Shown here: positions 24,798-32,558 of the stretch, one piece after another | Layout of the letters: each line of letters starts with the position of its first letter | How positions within the stretch are numbered: the first letter of the stretch is position 1 | Assembly (NCBI RefSeq): GCF_009734425.1 | Contig: NZ_CP046455.1 | Location: forward strand, 2,232,001-2,296,000 | Length of the DNA: 64,000 nucleotides | From: Corynebacterium occultum | GTDB lineage: Bacteria; Actinomycetota; Actinomycetes; Mycobacteriales; Mycobacteriaceae | Direction of reading: 5' to 3' | The notes under the pieces: model-generated | Databases searched by the model: none | Seen by the model: only the letters and a program-made list of their open reading frames with translations | Told to the model about the DNA's origin: nothing | Position numbers and translations under genes: made by a program

Positions 24798-26420
24798 TCA
24801 GACGCGGCTGAGCCATTGGCTCAGCTGCAGTCGCAGGGCTTTACGGCTGACCTTTCCCACCGCGGTGGCGGGGAAGGACTCGGCGAAATCGATGCGGTCC
24901 GGGAGTTTGAACTCCGCAACCCCACGGGAGCGGAGGAAATCCCGGATCTCATCACCGCCCGGGGCGGTGGCGGGGGTGTTGACAAGCAGGTAGGCGCAGG
25001 TCTGCTCACCCAGGTAATCATCGGGGATGCCGACCACGGCGGCATCCAGGATCAGGGGGTGGGCCACCAGGTCATTCTCGAGTTCCTCGGCGGAGATCTT
25101 CTCCCCCGCCCGGTTGATCTGGTCCTTGACTCGGCCCTCCACCACCAGGTGTCCGCTGGGGAGCTGGCGCACCACATCACCGGTGCAGTAGAAACCGTCC
25201 TCGGTGAAGCTCTCGGCGGCGATCCCCTTGAAATAACCTCGGATGGTGTAGGGCCCGCGGGTGTAGAGCACGCCCCGCTCCCCCGGTTCCACCGCTTTAC
25301 CCTCCGGGGTGAGGACGCGGATCTCATCATCCGGGGAGATGGGGCGCCCCTGAGTGCCCGTCACGATCTCCTCGGAATCCTCGGGCCGGGTGTAGTTGAC
25401 CAGTCCCTCCGCCATACCGAAGACCTGTTGCAGGCGGCAACCCAGTTCCGGGGTGACCCGCCGGGCGGCCTCGGCCACGAATTTTGCGCCCCCGACCTGC
25501 AGTACCTCCAGGCTGGAGATATCGGCTTCGATGCGGGGGCGGGCCGCCAGCCAGCTCATCGCCAGGGGTGGGACCAGGGAGGTCAGGGTGATCTTCTCCT
25601 CCTCGATCAACCGCATCCCGGTGGAGGGGGTGGGGTCCGGGCACATCACGCAGGTGCCACCCGCCCAGAGCACGCCGAGCACACCCGGGGAGCTCATCGT
25701 GAAGTTGTGGGAGACCGGCAGCACCACCAGCATGCGGGTGTGTTCATCCAGTTCGCAGATCCGGGCGGATTCGCGCACCGAGTAGAGGTAATCGGCGTGG
25801 GTCCGTGGGATCAGCTTCGGGGTGCCGGTGGTGCCACCGGAAAGTTGCAGGAAGGCGAGGGATTCCGGGGCCACCTCGACGGGTTCCGCCAGGTGGGTGG
25901 ACTCATGAAGTTCGGCGATGCTGCGGTGTTTGCCGGGGTCTTCATCGGCGACCCAGATATGGGCATTCGTCTCCAGCTCATCAGCCATCTCGCGGTAGTC
26001 GAAACCGGCGTGACGGCCAGCCACGATATAACCCTTGGCTTCGGATTCCTTCAGGAAGTGCTGGATATCGGCGCGGCGGTGAGCCGGGAGGGTGAACAGG
26101 GGGATCGCCCCGATCCGGAAGATCGCGAAGACCGCCACCAGGTAGTCCACGGTGTTGGGCAGCTGGAGCACCACCACATCGCCTGGGCCGATGTCAGCCG
26201 CCCGGAGGCCACCGGCGAAGCGGGCGACGTGTTCATCGAACTCGCGGTAGTTCAGGCGGTGGTGCCGGCCCCGGTAGTCCTTGCCGATCACCGCCTCATT
26301 CCGGGCGAAGCGGGTCGCCGCCCGGGGGAGGAAGTCGGCGAAGGTCTCCTCATTCCAATAACCCACGGCGCGATAGTGGGCGGCAAATTCCTCCGGGAAG
26401 TAGCGGACTTCTTGGGGCAT
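24798..26420 (-). CDS. 2,3-dihydroxybenzoate-AMP ligase (EntE/DhbE type)
   Basis: A 540-residue stand-alone adenylation enzyme that activates an aryl acid with ATP and loads it on the carrier protein. LSGGTTGTPKLIPRTH is the phosphate loop; QVFGMAEGLVNYTR, GGAKFVAEAARRVTPELG and GVAEFKLPDRIDFAESFP agree closely with DhbE as I recall it. The pocket motif SHNFTMSSPG carries the serine, and EGLVNYTR the valine, that mark dihydroxybenzoate ligases (cysteine and leucine in salicylate ligases), though the Phe after Asn is salicylate-like. It is the first gene of the operon, behind an iron box at 26501. An AGAAAGG site precedes the ATG. Confidence 0.92.
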   Translation of the reverse strand: MPQEVRYFPEEFAAHYRAVGYWNEETFADFLPRAATRFARNEAVIGKDYRGRHHRLNYREFDEHVARFAGGLRAADIGPGDVVVLQLPNTVDYLVAVFAIFRIGAIPLFTLPAHRRADIQHFLKESEAKGYIVAGRHAGFDYREMADELETNAHIWVADEDPGKHRSIAELHESTHLAEPVEVAPESLAFLQLSGGTTGTPKLIPRTHADYLYSVRESARICELDEHTRMLVVLPVSHNFTMSSPGVLGVLWAGGTCVMCPDPTPSTGMRLIEEEKITLTSLVPPLAMSWLAARPRIEADISSLEVLQVGGAKFVAEAARRVTPELGCRLQQVFGMAEGLVNYTRPEDSEEIVTGTQGRPISPDDEIRVLTPEGKAVEPGERGVLYTRGPYTIRGYFKGIAAESFTEDGFYCTGDVVRQLPSGHLVVEGRVKDQINRAGEKISAEELENDLVAHPLILDAAVVGIPDDYLGEQTCAYLLVNTPATAPGGDEIRDFLRSRGVAEFKLPDRIDFAESFPATAVGKVSRKALRLQLSQWLSRV

Positions 26421-26500
26421 GGTGTGGTGCCTTTCTGATGGGTGGGAAGTGCAGCACAGGAAATGTCCGTATGCGTTGCCACCGGAACAATAACAAATAG

Positions 26501-26519
26501 TTAAGTTAGCCTGCCCTTT
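26501..26519 (-). promoter_or_regulatory. DtxR-type iron box of the siderophore operon
   Basis: TTAAGTTAGCCTGCCCTTT matches 14 of 19 positions of the recalled DtxR consensus, with the central GTTAGCCT intact. It lies about 80 bases upstream of the AMP-ligase start, next to A+T-rich sequence suited to a -10 element. It predicts derepression of the whole operon when iron is low. Confidence 0.68.
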
Positions 26520-26649
26520 TTTAGGGCAGCCTCAATTTCACACCCCATATGGCCCACCAACCAAGTCTGTGACCTCACCTGGGGGTAACCAGGGAAGGTG
26601 ACCTGCACCAACAGGATCCGATCTACCCCAGGGGGCGCGAACATGAAAA

Positions 26650-26693
26650 CGCCGAGGGGCGCTGAACCAGTGATGGTTCAGCGCCCCTCGGCG
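26650..26693 (-). terminator. lepA terminator
   Basis: A perfect 20-bp stem with a four-base loop (arms 26650-26669 and 26674-26693). On the minus strand GTTTTC follows the stem. It lies about 45 bases past the lepA stop. Confidence 0.88.
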
Positions 26694-26739
26694 ACTGATC
26701 AGACCCGCTCTTTAAGCGATGTCCTTCAGGATCCCTGCG

Positions 26740-28587
26740 TTACTCCGCGTCGGTCGACAGGGCTGCGACGAAGGCCTCCTGCGGGACCTCCACCGAGCCG
26801 ATGTTCTTCATGCGCTTCTTACCGGCCTTCTGCTTCTCCAGCAGCTTGCGCTTACGGGAGATGTCGCCGCCGTAGCACTTGGAGAGAACGTCCTTGCGCA
26901 GGGCGCGGATATTCTCACGGGCGATGATCTTGGAGCCGATGGCCGCCTGGATCGGCACCTCGAACTGCTGACGGGGAATCAGTTCCTTCAGCTTCACGGT
27001 CATCTTATTGCCGTACCACTGCGCATTGTTTTTGTGGACGATCGCACTGAAGGCATCCACCGGTTCGCCCTGCAGCAGAATGTCGACCTTGACCAGGTCA
27101 GCCTCCTGCTCGCCGGACTCCTCATAGTTGAAGGAGGCATAGCCCTTGGTCCGCGACTTCAACATGTCGAAAAAGTCGAAGATGATCTCACCCAGGGGCA
27201 TGGTGTAGCGCAGCTCCACACGATCCTCGGAAAGATAGTCCATGCCCCCCAGCTCGCCGCGCTTGGTCTGGCACAGCTCCATGGTGGTGCCCACGAACTC
27301 CGCGGGAACGATGATGGTGGTCTTCACCATCGGCTCGAAGACCTGCGGGATCTTGCCACCCGGCCAGTCCGAGGGGTTGTGGACGCGGACATGCTCACCG
27401 GATTCAGTGACTACGTGATAGTTCACTGAAGGTGCGGTGGAGATCAGATCCAGGTCAAACTCGCGCTCCAGGCGGTCACGGGTGATCTCCATGTGCAGCA
27501 GACCCAGGAAACCACAGCGGAAACCGAAGCCCAGGGCAACGGAGGTCTCCGGCTCATAGGTCAGGGAAGCATCATTGAGCTGCAGCTTCTCTAGGGCGTC
27601 ACGCAGGTCCGGGAAATCGGCCTGGGAAATCGGGAAGAGACCGGAGTAGACCATCGGGGTCGGCTCCGCATAACCCTGCAGGGGTTCCTCGGCACCGCCG
27701 GCGGCCCAGGTGATGGTGTCGCCGACCTTGGACTGCCGGACATCCTTCACACCGGTGATGATGTAACCCACCTCGCCGGGACCCAGGCCCTCACACTTCT
27801 TCGGGGTGGGGCTGACAATGCCCACCTCGAGAGCCTCATGGACCGAGTCAGAGGCCATCATCCTGATCTTCTGACGCGGCTTCAGGGTGCCGTCGATCAT
27901 CCGGATATAGGTGACCACGCCACGGTAGGTGTCATAGACCGAGTCGAAGATCATCGCCCTGGCAGGGGCTTCCTTGCCGTACTCGGAGGTCGGTGCCGGG
28001 ATCAGCTCAACGATCTTATCCAGCAGAGCCGGCACACCTTCGCCGGTCTTGCCGGAGACACGCAGCACATCCTCCGGCTCACAGCCGACGATATTGGCGA
28101 TCTCCAGGGAGAACTTGTCCGGATCAGCGGCCGGCAGGTCGATCTTGTTCAGCACCGGGATGATCGTCAGATCATTTTCCATGGCCAGGTAGAGGTTGGC
28201 CAGAGTCTGCGCCTCGATGCCCTGCGCGGCGTCGACAAGCAGGACCGCACCCTCACAGGCCTCGAGAGCGCGGGAAACCTCATAGGTGAAGTCGACGTGG
28301 CCGGGGGTGTCGATCATCTGCATGACGATCTCCTCCCCGATGTGAGGACCACTCCGCGGCACCCAGGGCAGCCGGACGTTCTGCGCCTTGATGGTGATGC
28401 CACGCTCGCGCTCAATGTCCATGTTGTCCAGGTACTGTTCGCGCATGTCGCGGGCAGCCACAACATTGGATAGACCGAGGATACGGTCCGCAAGAGTGGA
28501 CTTGCCGTGGTCAATGTGGGCGATGATGCAGAAGTTACGGATCCGCGAAGGATCAGTGAACGTCTTCTCCGCATAATTGCTGCTCAT
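26740..28587 (-). CDS. lepA: Elongation factor 4 (back-translocase GTPase)
   Basis: A 615-residue translational GTPase that acts on stalled or wrongly translocated ribosomes. G-domain motifs are [27 protein letters not shown] and NKIDLP. The elongation-factor-like domains follow, then the LepA-specific C-terminal domain ([20 protein letters not shown]). Length is normal. It reads away from the PemK-like gene and toward the siderophore operon, from which it is separated by a strong terminator. Confidence 0.97.
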   Translation of the reverse strand: MSSNYAEKTFTDPSRIRNFCIIAHIDHGKSTLADRILGLSNVVAARDMREQYLDNMDIERERGITIKAQNVRLPWVPRSGPHIGEEIVMQMIDTPGHVDFTYEVSRALEACEGAVLLVDAAQGIEAQTLANLYLAMENDLTIIPVLNKIDLPAADPDKFSLEIANIVGCEPEDVLRVSGKTGEGVPALLDKIVELIPAPTSEYGKEAPARAMIFDSVYDTYRGVVTYIRMIDGTLKPRQKIRMMASDSVHEALEVGIVSPTPKKCEGLGPGEVGYIITGVKDVRQSKVGDTITWAAGGAEEPLQGYAEPTPMVYSGLFPISQADFPDLRDALEKLQLNDASLTYEPETSVALGFGFRCGFLGLLHMEITRDRLEREFDLDLISTAPSVNYHVVTESGEHVRVHNPSDWPGGKIPQVFEPMVKTTIIVPAEFVGTTMELCQTKRGELGGMDYLSEDRVELRYTMPLGEIIFDFFDMLKSRTKGYASFNYEESGEQEADLVKVDILLQGEPVDAFSAIVHKNNAQWYGNKMTVKLKELIPRQQFEVPIQAAIGSKIIARENIRALRKDVLSKCYGGDISRKRKLLEKQKAGKKRMKNIGSVEVPQEAFVAALSTDAE

Positions 28588-28942
28588 ATGTGTGGCGGCA
28601 CCTTTCTATATATCTTTTTCAACCCTACCCGACTAGGGGGGATTGCTTAACCAGCAGTTCCACATCGCTTCCCCGGGGATGCCGAAGACGATCCCCCCTG
28701 GGACGTCCGGAAGGGAAGCGGTGAAGCCCGACACAGCCATGGGCACGTGGCAGTTCCCCCACCCCAACCCCCCAAGGTAGTGGGTGCAAACCCACCATAG
28801 GGCGACCCCCAGCACCCCTCAATCTCACCCCCTCCCCTTGAACAACATCCCCCCCCTGACCTGCTGATTCATTAAAGGAAATCAGCCCCCGTCACGTTTT
28901 CCCTGAGGGATGCGATGAAAATTATTGAGTAGGGTGGCCACT
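28588..28942. other. Upstream region of lepA, C-rich and structured
   Basis: About 355 bases between divergent lepA and the PemK-like gene. It contains nested inverted repeats at 28666-28720 and a hairpin GTGGGT-GCAA-ACCCAC at 28780-28795. Two overlapping minus-strand frames of 60 and 67 codons start with GTG and have no recognisable product. A structured lepA leader or a small RNA is possible. Confidence 0.4.
28930..28935 (+). promoter_or_regulatory. Probable -10 element upstream of the PemK-like gene
   Basis: TAGGGT fits the loose corynebacterial TANANT -10 pattern. Transcription would start at or near 28943, the A of a small ORF's ATG, so that ORF could be leaderless. No good -35 was seen, which is common in this genus. 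Confidence 0.4.
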
Positions 28943-28999
28943 ATGAGAAACTGGTCACAGAACATGGGCTTCCATGAAATCCATGACAGCCAGCGCTAG
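28943..28999 (+). CDS. Possible 18-residue leader ORF before the PemK-like gene
   Basis: ATG AGA AAC ... CGC TAG encodes MRNWSQNMGFHEIHDSQR and ends 16 bases before the PemK-like start. Its ATG would sit at the predicted transcription start, giving leaderless translation. It could be a leader peptide, a relic, or chance; it is too short to judge by composition and does not resemble an antitoxin. Confidence 0.25.
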   Translation: MRNWSQNMGFHEIHDSQR

Positions 29000-29015
29000 A
29001 TAAGGGTAGAAGAGC

Positions 29016-29582
29016 ATGGGGCTCAAAGACGGTATCCACAACCTCCTCGGCAAATTGCGGGAGAGGTTCAGACCCACGGCACCGCCCCCCACGGAAAGTC
29101 CCCTGGAACTGGGTCTGCAACGACTGAACGACCGCCTCGGACTGAATAACAATGATGATGTCGACCCGGAGCTCAGGGCCGCCACCGCAATCCACGTCGA
29201 GCCCACCGACCAGATGGCGAGAAGCATCTTCTACGCCCCGGACATGGACGGGCAGGCGGACCCCGGCGAAGTGGTCTGGATCTGGGCGCCCTCCGACGGC
29301 CCCGATAAGCCGCTGCGGGAACGCGCGCTGCTGGTGGTGGGCCGCACCCGGCACACCATCCTCGGCCTGTTGATCTCCCCCAACCCCGAACATGACGGCG
29401 AGGAGGGGTGGATGGACATCGGGGCCGGCGAGTGGGACACCTCCGGACGCCAGTGCTGGCTCCGCATCGACCGCGTTGTCGAGGTTTCCGAACTGGGCAT
29501 CCGACGCCAGGGCGCGATCTTCCCCCGCCGCCGCTTCGAACGGGTGGCCAACCGCCTGCGCAGCCGTTACGCCTGGGGCTGA
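29016..29582 (+). CDS. PemK/MazF-like domain protein
   Basis: A 188-residue protein. A charged N-terminal stretch of about 80 residues precedes a PemK-like barrel: GEVVWIWAPSDGPDKPLRERALLVVGRTRHTILGLLISP. Then come EWDTSGRQCWLRIDRVVEVSELGIRRQGAIFPRRRF. Family members are endoribonuclease toxins, but corynebacterial chromosomes carry this form next to rpsT without an evident antitoxin, so a housekeeping or RNA-processing role is equally plausible. No antitoxin gene is adjacent. AAGGGTAGAAGAG precedes the ATG. Confidence 0.75.
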   Translation: MGLKDGIHNLLGKLRERFRPTAPPPTESPLELGLQRLNDRLGLNNNDDVDPELRAATAIHVEPTDQMARSIFYAPDMDGQADPGEVVWIWAPSDGPDKPLRERALLVVGRTRHTILGLLISPNPEHDGEEGWMDIGAGEWDTSGRQCWLRIDRVVEVSELGIRRQGAIFPRRRFERVANRLRSRYAWG

Positions 29583-29619
29583 AACACCTTCAGAACCTTC
29601 GGAGCTGAACAGAGGTTAT

Positions 29620-29648
29620 TTGGAGCTGTCACCCAAGGCTGCTAAAAT
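29620..29648 (+). promoter_or_regulatory. rpsT promoter
   Basis: TTGGAG (29620-29625), a 17-base spacer and TAAAAT (29643-29648). Transcription from here gives a leader of about 165 bases before rpsT. That leader includes the inverted pairs ATCGAA/TTCGAT and GTCC-CA-GGAC, which might serve S20 autoregulation. Confidence 0.6.
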
Positions 29649-29818
29649 TTCCGCTGTTATTCACTTTCCGGGTGTGTGGGTCGGGGCGGGCAGGACCTTG
29701 GGTCCGTTCATCGAATATCCACACCGAGGTATCACGTCCCAGGACGTTCGATAACCGGGACATGTCCGGCCGGTGGTTTCACCACACCAATCAATCCGAT
29801 TCCAAGAGGTATTTAAAG

Positions 29819-30082
29819 ATGGCAAACATCAAGTCCAGCCAGAAGCGCATCCTGACCAACGAGAAGGCCCGCCAGCGCAACCAGGCTGTCCGCTCCGCAG
29901 TCCGCACCGAGATCCGCAAGTTCCAGGCCGCTGTCGCCGAGGGTGACAAGGCCGCTGCTGAGACCCAGCTGCGTTCCGCTTCCCGTGCACTGGACAAGTC
30001 CGTCTCCAAGGGCGTGTTCCACCGCAACAACGCCGCCAACAAGAAGTCCAGCCTCGCAGCTGCCTTCAACAAGATGGCCTAA
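29819..30082 (+). CDS. rpsT: 30S ribosomal protein S20
   Basis: An 87-residue, Lys/Arg-rich protein ([20 protein letters not shown]...) that binds 16S rRNA early in small-subunit assembly. AAGAGG lies ten bases before the ATG at 29819, and homology begins exactly at MANIKSS, so the longer frame to 29672 is not used. It is monocistronic, between its own promoter and a strong terminator. Confidence 0.97.
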   Translation: MANIKSSQKRILTNEKARQRNQAVRSAVRTEIRKFQAAVAEGDKAAAETQLRSASRALDKSVSKGVFHRNNAANKKSSLAAAFNKMA

Positions 30083-30115
30083 GTTTTAAGCCGTCTGTTC
30101 AACAGACTTCTTCAG

Positions 30116-30164
30116 CTCACCCCCCTGCCGCCGGTTCTCCGGAAGGCAGGGGGGTGAGTTTTTT
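30116..30164 (+). terminator. rpsT terminator
   Basis: CTCACCCCCCTGCC pairs with GGCAGGGGGGTGAG around a short loop, followed by TTTTTT (30159-30164). A classic intrinsic terminator. Confidence 0.93.
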
Positions 30165-30244
30165 GGCCGGGAATCCCGGGGAGAGGCCCGGGAACACAGG
30201 CGGGCCAGGGGTGGGGGCGCAATGGTCCTCAAACCGCGGTCCCT

Positions 30245-30892
30245 CTAGCCCAGCAGTTCACTCACCCCGGCGAAGATCAGCACTGAACCCGCGATGAGGA
30301 AGAACACACCTGCCCCAAGATCAACCCAGGGGCCAGCCTTGAGGAACATGTTGCGCATCGCCTTGGTGCTGATCACCAGGGAAATAATGGTGAAGAGCAC
30401 ACCCGCGGTGACAATGATCGTCGCCACCGCCAGCACCGCGGCCACCACACCCGGGCTGGGTGGGAGCAGCGGCGCGATCAGGGCCGCGAAATAAAGCACC
30501 ACCTTCGGATTCGAGAGATTGGTGATCACACCCTGACGGTAGGCCTGCCAGATGGTGCCGAAGACCTCTTCAGCATCGACGATGATCAGGTTCGGGGTGC
30601 GCAGCTGATCCAACCCGGAACGCAGCATCCCCTGCCCCATCCACAGGAGCCAGGCGCCACCGGCCACCTGGATCAACCCGAGAAGGGAAGGGTAGGCGTT
30701 GAGCAGGGCGGCCGCACCCAGCACGGTGACACTGGACCAGAACAACAGTCCGGTCAGGATCCCGGCGGTCCCGGCCAGGGCGTGCCGACGGGAGCGGGTG
30801 GCGAACCTGGTGACCAGGAAGATGTCCGGCCCCGGGGTGATCACCCCCATCATGTTCATCAGTGCCAGGGCACCGAGTTGGCTGAGATTCAC
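30245..30892 (-). CDS. LysE/RhtB-family amino-acid exporter
   Basis: A 215-residue membrane protein with about six helices. The family signature NMMGVITPGPDIFLVTRFA is at residues 13-31, and FGTIWQAYRQGVITNLSNPKVVLYF in the middle is the second conserved block. Members export amino acids such as lysine, homoserine or threonine; the substrate is not predictable here. Its start overlaps the stop of the ankyrin gene by four bases. Confidence 0.88.
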   Translation of the reverse strand: MNLSQLGALALMNMMGVITPGPDIFLVTRFATRSRRHALAGTAGILTGLLFWSSVTVLGAAALLNAYPSLLGLIQVAGGAWLLWMGQGMLRSGLDQLRTPNLIIVDAEEVFGTIWQAYRQGVITNLSNPKVVLYFAALIAPLLPPSPGVVAAVLAVATIIVTAGVLFTIISLVISTKAMRNMFLKAGPWVDLGAGVFFLIAGSVLIFAGVSELLG

Positions 30893-31311
30893 TCCCCCGC
30901 CCCGAAGCGGGTGAGCAGATCTTCACGCCCAAACATCTTTGCGCAATCCACTGCGGTGGGGTGCCCCGCCAAGGGGTCTGCCCCAGCGAGGATGAGCTGT
31001 TCGATGACCAGATCCTCACGCTTGAAGATCGCACCTGCCAGCGGGGACTGACCACGCTCGTTGAGCTCATTGACATCCGCGCCCCGGGCGATCAGGGCCT
31101 CGAGCACCTCGGTGGCCCCGTTGTAGGCGGCGAGCATCAGCAGGGTGTTGCCCTCCTGGTTCCGCAGATTCACATCAACCCCCTGGTCAATATAGGCCCC
31201 CAGGGTGGCGGCGGCCTCCGCCCCTTCGGTGCGGGCGAGTTCAAAGAGTTTGGTGACCAGCTGCTGGACATCCTCCGGCAGCTCATTGGGCTGATTCTGG
31301 GTGTTTTCCAT
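30889..31311 (-). CDS. Ankyrin-repeat protein
   Basis: A 140-residue soluble protein with three to four ankyrin repeats: QGVDVNLRNQEGNTLLMLAAYNG, RGADVNELNERGQSPLAGAIFK and a third starting AGADPLAGHPTAVD. Ankyrin repeats bind partner proteins. Small cytosolic forms like this one are often encoded beside exporters or catalase genes, without known mechanism. It is translationally coupled to the LysE-type gene. Confidence 0.85.
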   Translation of the reverse strand: MENTQNQPNELPEDVQQLVTKLFELARTEGAEAAATLGAYIDQGVDVNLRNQEGNTLLMLAAYNGATEVLEALIARGADVNELNERGQSPLAGAIFKREDLVIEQLILAGADPLAGHPTAVDCAKMFGREDLLTRFGAGE

Positions 31312-31452
31312 GCCCCGTATCGTACTGTTGTGGTGCCGGGAACGTACCAGGGACCGCCCTCTCCCACCGGTCCGACCCCTCCCGCTTTGCGACGCGCCCT
31401 TCTCCTACCGCCGGGACCGGGGCCGGGCAGGGCCGGGCAGGTGGCCGGGTCG

Positions 31453-32418
31453 CTATTTTTGCGCCAACTCCGCGATCTGCCGCACCGCCGCCTCAATCTC
31501 ATAGTTCTGGTCGCCGCCCTGTCCCTTCACCGCCGAGTCCAGCTCCGCTATCAGGATGACCGCATCGCTGATCGCCTCCCCATTCCACTTCCGGGCTACC
31601 TTCACCGTCTTCTCCACCACAAAGGGATGCATCCCCAGAGTGCCTGCCAGACGACGGGAATCACTGCCCCGGGAGGTGTAGAGCCGGGCGATCGCCCCCA
31701 CCTTCGAAGCCAGGGCCGCGGCCAGTGCCACCGGTGAGGTACCCAGCTGCAGGGCACGCCGCGTGCTGGCCACCGCTTTGGCGGTCTGCCCGGTGACCGC
31801 CAGGTCCGCGATATCGAAACCGGACACCTCGGCGACACCGGCATGATACTCGCGTACCTTCGCCGCGGTGACTGCTCCACCGGTGTCAGCCACCAGCTGG
31901 CTGACCGCGGAAGCCAGCTCCCGAAGATCAGAGCCCACCCCTTCCAGCAGGGCCTGGACCACATCCGGGGTGACCTCCACCTCATGGGAACGGAACTCAT
32001 TTTTCACCCAGCCGGGGCGCTCCCGATCCTTGAGTTCCGCCACCTCATAAACCTGGTTGGCCACCTTGCGGTACTTGGGCAGCATGTTCTTGGTGCGCCC
32101 ACCACCGGAGTGCATGATGATCAGGTAGATACCCGGCGCCGGATCCAGGGCCGCCTTCAGCAGCAGCTCCGCCGGTTCCTTTCCCGCCTCATCGGTGTTG
32201 GTGAGCACGATGACACGGTCCTCGCCGAAGAGGGAGGGACTGAGCAGCTCCAGAAGCTCCGGGCCGGTGATGTCACCGGCCCGCATGGTGTTGACCGGCA
32301 GGTCAGCTCCCTCCGGGATGCTTGCCCGGATCGCGGAGATTATCTGGTTCCTGGCACGCTCCGCGAGGAACTCCTCGGTGCCTTCGATCAGGTGGACGGA
32401 TGCCACGGGGTTGCTCAT
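31453..32418 (-). CDS. holA: DNA polymerase III delta subunit
   Basis: A 321-residue AAA+-like clamp-loader subunit that opens the beta clamp. Conserved blocks include HLIEGTEEFLAERA at the start, ELLELLSPSLFGEDRVIVL, and the C-terminal GMHPFVVEKTVKVARKW. The start MSNPVASVHLIEG (32418) fits family length better than the frame reaching 32502. It follows comEC, the usual order in corynebacteria. Confidence 0.93.
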   Translation of the reverse strand: MSNPVASVHLIEGTEEFLAERARNQIISAIRASIPEGADLPVNTMRAGDITGPELLELLSPSLFGEDRVIVLTNTDEAGKEPAELLLKAALDPAPGIYLIIMHSGGGRTKNMLPKYRKVANQVYEVAELKDRERPGWVKNEFRSHEVEVTPDVVQALLEGVGSDLRELASAVSQLVADTGGAVTAAKVREYHAGVAEVSGFDIADLAVTGQTAKAVASTRRALQLGTSPVALAAALASKVGAIARLYTSRGSDSRRLAGTLGMHPFVVEKTVKVARKWNGEAISDAVILIAELDSAVKGQGGDQNYEIEAAVRQIAELAQK

Positions 32419-32558
32419 GGCATATATCGTGCCACACCCCCTCTTTCCGGCTGCGCACCGATAAACCCGGGGTGGGATTCCATTTCCCTCGGCTTTCTTC
32501 ATAACCGATATCCTGAGGACAGTTCATTTCGACCTTCCCCCAAGCCGAAACCACCTTT

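Larger units (their letters stand above)
26421..26739. other. Intergenic region between siderophore operon and lepA
   Basis: About 319 bases holding the operon promoter with its iron box (26501-26519) and the lepA terminator (26650-26693). No further gene is supported. Confidence 0.6.

Noticed and set aside
24780..26438. A 552-codon plus-strand frame over the AMP ligase
   Set aside because: Antisense shadow; the minus-strand protein carries clear family motifs.
28697..28775. Resemblance to SRP 4.5S RNA (GTCCGGAAGGGAAGCGG)
   Set aside because: The GGAA tetraloop context is similar, but the conserved CAGG and AGCAG loop strands differ and the flanks do not pair as one long hairpin.
28633..28828. 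Two GTG-started small minus-strand frames before lepA
   Set aside because: No recognisable product and overlapping frames; the G-rich sequence gives chance ribosome sites.
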